From positions 248,001-312,000 of the forward strand of contig NZ_JBGCCT010000007.1 of the NCBI RefSeq assembly GCF_041260665.1: 64,000 nt of DNA, written 5' to 3'. The translations under genes and the position numbers were made by a program. Positions 59,935-64,000 of the stretch are shown in pieces. The number at the start of each line of letters is the position of its first letter. Position 1 is the first letter of the stretch. The notes under the pieces are model-generated. The model was given only the letters and a program-made list of their open reading frames with translations, did not search any database and was not told the DNA's origin. The DNA is from Catenulispora sp. GP43. Lineage in GTDB: Bacteria; Actinomycetota; Actinomycetes; Streptomycetales; Catenulisporaceae.

Positions 59935-60927
59935 ATGCGCATCGTCACGCTCGAAGAACACTGGTCCGACCCGGCGATCGCCGCGGCGACGGCGCCGGCC
60001 ATGAACGCACTCGTCCCCGCCAACGCGGAGCTGTTCACCCCCGGCAATCCCTACACCGAGCGGCTTCAGCTGTTGCGGGACATCGGCGCCGCCCGGATCG
60101 CCGACATGGACCGCAACGGCATCACCACGCAGGTGCTCTCCTGCCTGAACATGTTCCTGCCCGCCGACGTGGCCCCCGCCCTGACCCGGACCGCCAACGA
60201 CGCCGCGGCGCGGGCGGTCCGGGAGCACCCCGGCCGGTTCGCGGCGTTCGCGACGCTGCCCACGGCCGTCCCGGACGCGGCGGCCGACGAACTGCGGCGG
60301 TGTGTCAGCGAGCTGGGATTCGTGGGGACGATGATCATGGGTCGCACCGACGGCGAGTTCCTCGACGAGCCCCGGTTCGATCCCATCCTGCGCGCCGCCG
60401 ACGCCCTGAACGTGCCGATCTACCTGCACCCCGCCCCGCCGCCGCTGGCCGTAGGCGAGGCCGACTACGGCCGCGGCCTCTCGCCGGTGGTGTCCTCGCA
60501 GTTCCGCCTGGCCGCGTGGGGCTGGCACCAGGAGACGGCCGTGCACTTCCTGCACCTGGTCCTGGCCGGCGTCCTCGACCGCTACCCGGGACTGCGGTTC
60601 GTCCTCGGGCACTGGGGCGAGTTCATCCCGTTCTACCTCGACCGGCTCGACGAGGCCATGCCCCGGCACCTGACCGGGCTGGACCGGACGTTCGCCGAGT
60701 ACATGCGCGACAACGTCTTCATCACGCCGAGCGGCATGTTCAACCAGGCGCAGCTGCGGTACTGCGTCGAGACGGTCGGTGTGGACCGGATCATCGACGC
60801 GGTCGACTTCCCGATGCTCGGCAACGAGGGCGCGGTGGCGTTCCTGGCCGATTCGTACCTGTCGGAGCAGGACCAGGCGAAGATCGCGCACGGCAACGCC
60901 GACAAGCTGCTCGGCTTGTCGGGTTAG
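59935..60927 (+). CDS. Amidohydrolase-family (ACMSD-like) enzyme
   Basis: 330 residues of a TIM-barrel metal hydrolase or decarboxylase: VTLEEHWSDP at the start (EEH in place of DxHxH), VPIYLHPAPPP, FVLGHWGEFIPF, and VDFPMLGNEGAVAF at the end with the Asp. This set matches the ACMSD/gamma-resorcylate decarboxylase branch (amidohydrolase 2). Likely decarboxylates or hydrolyses an aromatic acid. ATG 59935 with AGGGG upstream is preferred to an earlier in-frame codon. Confidence 0.88.
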   Translation: MRIVTLEEHWSDPAIAAATAPAMNALVPANAELFTPGNPYTERLQLLRDIGAARIADMDRNGITTQVLSCLNMFLPADVAPALTRTANDAAARAVREHPGRFAAFATLPTAVPDAAADELRRCVSELGFVGTMIMGRTDGEFLDEPRFDPILRAADALNVPIYLHPAPPPLAVGEADYGRGLSPVVSSQFRLAAWGWHQETAVHFLHLVLAGVLDRYPGLRFVLGHWGEFIPFYLDRLDEAMPRHLTGLDRTFAEYMRDNVFITPSGMFNQAQLRYCVETVGVDRIIDAVDFPMLGNEGAVAFLADSYLSEQDQAKIAHGNADKLLGLSG

Positions 60928-60979
60928 GGCTGGTGCAGGCCGAACTCGCCGCCTGGCAGAGCCGTACCGATTGACCTCC

Positions 60980-62290
60980 TCACTCCTGTTCCTCGTCCGA
61001 CAACCGCCGTACCGACCACGCCGCGAGCAGCGTCGCCCCGGTCAGCGGCAGCCACAGCGCGGCCGAGCCGTGCGCGGCCAGGACCGTGATGACGGTCGGG
61101 GAGACGGCCAGCCCCACGCCGTTGGACAGCTGGAAGCGGGCCAGCGCGCGGCCCAGGACCGGAGCCGGGGCGATCGCCATCAGCAGCGGGCCGACGGCCC
61201 CGGCGTACATGATCTCGCCGATGGTGCAGAGCACTGATACGGCGGCGACCGCGGGGGCGGCCAGGCCGTGGCCGAGGCCGGACGCGAGCAGGAAACCCAG
61301 ATAGGACACCGAGATCACCGCCCCGGCCGCGGCCAGCGCGACACTGCGCGGCCAGCGTCCCAGCCACACCGTCACCGGGACCTGGAGGGCGACCACGAGC
61401 GCGGTGTTGGTGACGAAGATCCCGGCGGCCCAGGCGGGGGAGGCGTGCAGCATCCGCACCACGATCAGCGGCAGCGCGATCTCCGGGACGTTGAGACAGA
61501 ACACGTATATGACGTTGGCGGCCACCAGCCTGAGCATCGCCGGGGCGGGCGCGGCGCGGACGCCGGATCCCTTGACCGCCGCCGCCCGCGCCCGGATGTG
61601 GACCGTCCAGGCCAGCAGCGCCGAGACCAGGAAACTGGCCCCGGTGGCCGCGGCCAGCCACCGCATCGCGGTCGGCCCGCCGGCCAGGCAGGCGGTGGCG
61701 GCCAGCGCCCCCAGCCCCATGCCGCCGTTGCGGACCGAGCGGGCGGCGGCCGCCGCCGCGTCGCGCTCGCGGCCGGTCGCGATGGTGGCGATGAGCGCGG
61801 AGTGCGCGGTGGGCATGCTCTGGTTGCCGATCCCCAGGAACAGCGCGGCGGCGGTGAACCAGACGACGCTGCCCGCCGGGGCCGCCAGCAGCACCAGCGT
61901 GCCGAGCACCCGGACCAGCATCGAGGCGGCCACCACCGTGCTGCGCGCGCCGCGATCGAGCCACCGGCCGGTGAACGGGGCGGCGCAGAGCCCTGCGATG
62001 ATGCCGACGGTCATGGCGGTACCGGAGACCGGGGCGGACAGGCGCAGGACGTCGATGCCGTAGAGCAGCAGGAAGGGGCGCAGCATGCCGTTGCCGAAGG
62101 AGTCGACGAGCAGCGCGACGGCGTAGCGGGGGCCGCCGGTGGCGCGCAGCAGTGCCCGCGCGCTGACGCGGGGGCGGGCAGCCTGCCCAATGGGTTCCTG
62201 GACTGCTTTGTCGGCGGGTGCCCGGACTGCTTCGTCGGCGGGTGCCCGGACGGTGTCCTGCGGCGCTCGCGGGGGCGCGCTCATGGTCAT
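60980..62290 (-). CDS. MFS transporter, 12-TM
   Basis: 436 residues. A 50-residue N-terminal tail with a repeat (VRAPADEAVRAPADKAV) precedes 12 predicted TM helices, starting YAVALLVDSFGNGMLRPFLLLYG. The loop 2-3 motif is AGLCAAPFTGRWLDRGARS. Likely proton-driven efflux; substrate unknown. A second ATG at 62284 is possible. Divergent from the DUF5937-ArsR gene, its probable regulator. Confidence 0.9.
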   Translation of the reverse strand: MTMSAPPRAPQDTVRAPADEAVRAPADKAVQEPIGQAARPRVSARALLRATGGPRYAVALLVDSFGNGMLRPFLLLYGIDVLRLSAPVSGTAMTVGIIAGLCAAPFTGRWLDRGARSTVVAASMLVRVLGTLVLLAAPAGSVVWFTAAALFLGIGNQSMPTAHSALIATIATGRERDAAAAAARSVRNGGMGLGALAATACLAGGPTAMRWLAAATGASFLVSALLAWTVHIRARAAAVKGSGVRAAPAPAMLRLVAANVIYVFCLNVPEIALPLIVVRMLHASPAWAAGIFVTNTALVVALQVPVTVWLGRWPRSVALAAAGAVISVSYLGFLLASGLGHGLAAPAVAAVSVLCTIGEIMYAGAVGPLLMAIAPAPVLGRALARFQLSNGVGLAVSPTVITVLAAHGSAALWLPLTGATLLAAWSVRRLSDEEQE

Positions 62291-62388
62291 GGGTCAACGG
62301 TGGACAGCGCACGGCGGCCCGTCACGTGGATTGACGAAAGGCGTCAACCGGCGTGCCGCCCAGCGGCCCCACCAGCGACAATGGCCGG

Positions 62389-63486
62389 GTGGCCTTGCGC
62401 ATCGACATCACCGGCCTGCCGCCCGAGCGGCTGCGGTTCGCCGTCTCGCCGCTGGCCGAACTGGCCGCGATGCTGCACGCGCTGGCGGGCACGGCGCATC
62501 ACCCGCGCTTCGCGGCGTGGGCGGCCGGGGTGCGCGGGGCGCTGCGTCCGGAGCTGGCGGAGCGGTTGCAGGAGGCCGAGTTCCTGTGGCGCTCCTCGCG
62601 CGCGGACTTCCTGCTGCCGGCCCGGCCGAAGGGGAGCCTGAAGCAGGAGCTGGACGACGTCGACATGATCGACGACGAGCGGTATGTGCTCTCGGCCCTG
62701 GTCACCACCTGCGGCAGCAACCGCGTCCACTTCGGCGACGCCTCGCCGCTGACCGACGCCGGCGCGCGCGAGCGGGCCCTGGAGCAGGCCCAGGCGCGCG
62801 GGGCGGTGCAGGAGGCGTTCGCGGAGCGGCTGCTGGCCGATCCCGCGGTGGTGCGCCGCAGGGTGCGCGCGACGTTGGAGCAGTGCGGCGAGGCCTTCTT
62901 CGAGGCCGCGTGGGCCGACGTGGTCCCGCGCCTCGCGGCGGACGTGCAGGTCAAGACCAGCCTGCGGGAGCGCGAGGGGATCGGCCCGGCCCTGGCGTCG
63001 GTGTCGGCCGCGGTGGCACTCGCCGCCCGCGGCGACGGCCCCGAGTCGATCGTCGTGGACAAGCTCCAGGACAACGCGACCAGCGCCGGAACCGACGGCG
63101 TGACGCTCATCCCCACCGTCTTCGGCAGCCCGCACCTGGTCGCGGTCCACGCCCGCGGCTGGCGTCCGGTGATGCAGTACCCGGTCGCCGAACCGGGCGC
63201 CGCGGAGCCCGCGGTGTCGATGGACGTCATCGAACGGCGGCTGCAGGCGCTGGCGCACCCGGTACGGCTACGGCTGGCGCGAACACTGGCCCGGAGCCCG
63301 CACACCACGGGGGAGTTGGCCGGCGCCTGGGAGCTGACGGCGCCGGAGGTCTCGCGGCACCTGGCGGTGATGCGGAAGGCGGGGCTGCTCGTGGCCGAGC
63401 GCAGGGGGCGGTACGTGTACTACTCGCTGGACGCGTCCGCACTGACGGCGCTCGGTACGGATCTGTTGTCGGCGATGCTGCGGTAG
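62389..63486 (+). CDS. DUF5937 / ArsR-type transcriptional regulator
   Basis: 365 residues from GTG 62389 (ALRIDITGLPPERLRFAVSPLAELAAMLHAL, typical DUF5937 start). The sensor domain fills about 1-280 and a C-terminal ArsR winged helix about 285-360: RLQALAHPVRLRLARTL, TTGELAGAWELTAPEVSRHLAVMRKAGLL, GRYVYYSLD. In actinobacteria such genes often control an adjacent MFS exporter, as here. Confidence 0.9.
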   Translation: MALRIDITGLPPERLRFAVSPLAELAAMLHALAGTAHHPRFAAWAAGVRGALRPELAERLQEAEFLWRSSRADFLLPARPKGSLKQELDDVDMIDDERYVLSALVTTCGSNRVHFGDASPLTDAGARERALEQAQARGAVQEAFAERLLADPAVVRRRVRATLEQCGEAFFEAAWADVVPRLAADVQVKTSLREREGIGPALASVSAAVALAARGDGPESIVVDKLQDNATSAGTDGVTLIPTVFGSPHLVAVHARGWRPVMQYPVAEPGAAEPAVSMDVIERRLQALAHPVRLRLARTLARSPHTTGELAGAWELTAPEVSRHLAVMRKAGLLVAERRGRYVYYSLDASALTALGTDLLSAMLR

Positions 63487-63509
63487 GCGCTTCGCGGCCG
63501 AGCCCGGGT

Positions 63510-63878
63510 TCACGCGCCGGGGCCCTCCACCTGGCTGATGAGGCGTTTGAGCTGTGCGATCTCCGCGGCCAGCGCGGCGCGGCCGGCGTCGGTCAGCGTG
63601 ATCCAGGTGCGCGGGCGCCGGCCCTCGTAGCCCTTCTCGACGCCGACGAGGTCGGCCTTCTCCAGGACGGTCAGGTGCTGGCTGAGGTTGCCCGCAGTGA
63701 GGTCCAGGGTGGTGCGCAGGAAGCCGAACTCGGCGCGGCGGGCCTGGTGCGCGACGGTGAGGATGCCGAGGCGGACGCGTTGGTGGACGACGTCGTCGAG
63801 GCCGGTGGCGGGGTGCGGGGGGTCGGTCGGGGACGTATCGGTCTGCGCGGCGTCGGCTGGCGCGGGCTGGTCGGTCAC
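63510..63878 (-). CDS. Winged-helix transcriptional regulator
   Basis: 122 residues from GTG 63878. A disordered 28-residue start, then HQRVRLGILTVAHQARRAEFGFLRTTLDL and TAGNLSQHLTVLEKADLVGVEKG...TWITLTDAGRAALAAEIAQL: the winged helix of the ArsR/MarR-like PF13601 type. Translationally coupled (GTGA) to a membrane-protein gene upstream, so it likely regulates that gene. Confidence 0.92.
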   Translation of the reverse strand: MTDQPAPADAAQTDTSPTDPPHPATGLDDVVHQRVRLGILTVAHQARRAEFGFLRTTLDLTAGNLSQHLTVLEKADLVGVEKGYEGRRPRTWITLTDAGRAALAAEIAQLKRLISQVEGPGA

Positions 63879-64000
63879 GGCGCCGTCGGCTCAACGGGCT
63901 CAACGGGCTCAACCTGTTCGGACCGGCCGACCCCGGAGGCGCGCGTCGTCTCAGGCCGCTGCGCCACCGCGAACCCGAGCGCACCGAGCAGCAGGAACGT
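63875..64000 (-). CDS. Membrane protein, C-terminal end (cut by window edge)
   Basis: 41 codons remain: one hydrophobic segment FLLLGALGFAVAQRPE and a tail with three VEP units (9-bp tandem repeat at about 63891-63917). The stop overlaps the regulator's GTG. Family cannot be determined from this end. Confidence 0.65.
   Translation of the reverse strand, partial: TFLLLGALGFAVAQRPETTRASGVGRSEQVEPVEPVEPTAP

Noticed and set aside
1-64000. tRNA and rRNA genes
   Set aside because: I looked for T-loop GTTCRANYC-like sequences with acceptor stems and for rRNA landmarks and found none convincing.

Overview
The window is very G+C-rich, with third-position G/C bias in every convincing gene, frequent GTG starts and many ATGA/GTGA stop-start overlaps. 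Together with a mycothiol-type formaldehyde dehydrogenase, a SARP regulator, a conservon (kinase-like/roadblock/DUF742/GTPase) with two P450s, DUF5709/DUF5937 proteins and an actinobacterial high-affinity [NiFe]-hydrogenase, this indicates a mycelial, streptomycete-like actinobacterium (Streptomycetales/Catenulisporales type). I cannot name the species. I saw no rRNA, tRNA, CRISPR array or phage genes.

Layout. 1-3684: tail of a DHA2-type MFS exporter, a DUF5709 protein, a GT4 glycosyltransferase and a two-domain PRC-barrel protein. 3851-17671: a hydrogenase locus with a double-SIS protein, hypF (opposite strand), group 1h hydrogenase small and large subunits, NifU-like, DUF5947, DUF6084, a 486-aa protein of unknown function, the endopeptidase, a 39-aa membrane peptide, hypA, hypC, a hypC-like gene, hypD and hypE. 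hypB is missing. 17672-18921: a gene-free 1.25-kb region built of long inverted repeats (arms of about 280 bp) with smaller perfect palindromes inside. 18922-24900: a frameshifted MpaB-type oxygenase, a GNAT acetyltransferase, a DEP-repeat ORF coupled to a membrane esterase, and an MprF-like lysyltransferase. 24901-29026: an ABC exporter with a PadR regulator. 29116-34187: a GGDEF protein, a large PAS/GAF/PP2C/HATPase signalling protein and an L7/L12-C-like protein. 34229-35940: mycothiol-dependent formaldehyde detoxification. 36113-41493: HEAT-repeat protein, Big2-like and MauE-like proteins, a frameshifted secreted beta-propeller, and a MerR regulator with a lactonase-like hydrolase. 41495-49852: SARP regulator and a stress block (PRC-barrel, cupin, anti-sigma plus SigB/F-type sigma, CBS protein, aconitase, helical protein, amino-acid permease). 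49954-53481: a redox operon. 53752-58911: a conservon with CYP157-like and CYP154-like P450s. 58928-64000: LysR/amidohydrolase pair, MFS exporter with a DUF5937-ArsR regulator, and a winged-helix regulator with the end of a membrane protein.

Two units deserve most attention. First, the operon at 53481-49954 encodes a short membrane or secreted protein made of a poly-serine linker ending exactly in an ApbE-type flavinylation motif (DATSGAS-stop), then ApbE flavin transferase, a haem-binding ferric-reductase-type membrane protein, a NuoF-like protein and a 3Fe-4S-type ferredoxin. It reads as a complete path from NADH through the membrane to a covalently bound external FMN, with the usual FMN-binding domain reduced to a peptide. 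Second, an unusual promoter motif, GTTT-15 bp-GGTCA, occurs with identical spacing upstream of the anti-sigma/sigma operon, the CBS gene and a helical protein gene, and looks like the local recognition site of that sigma factor.
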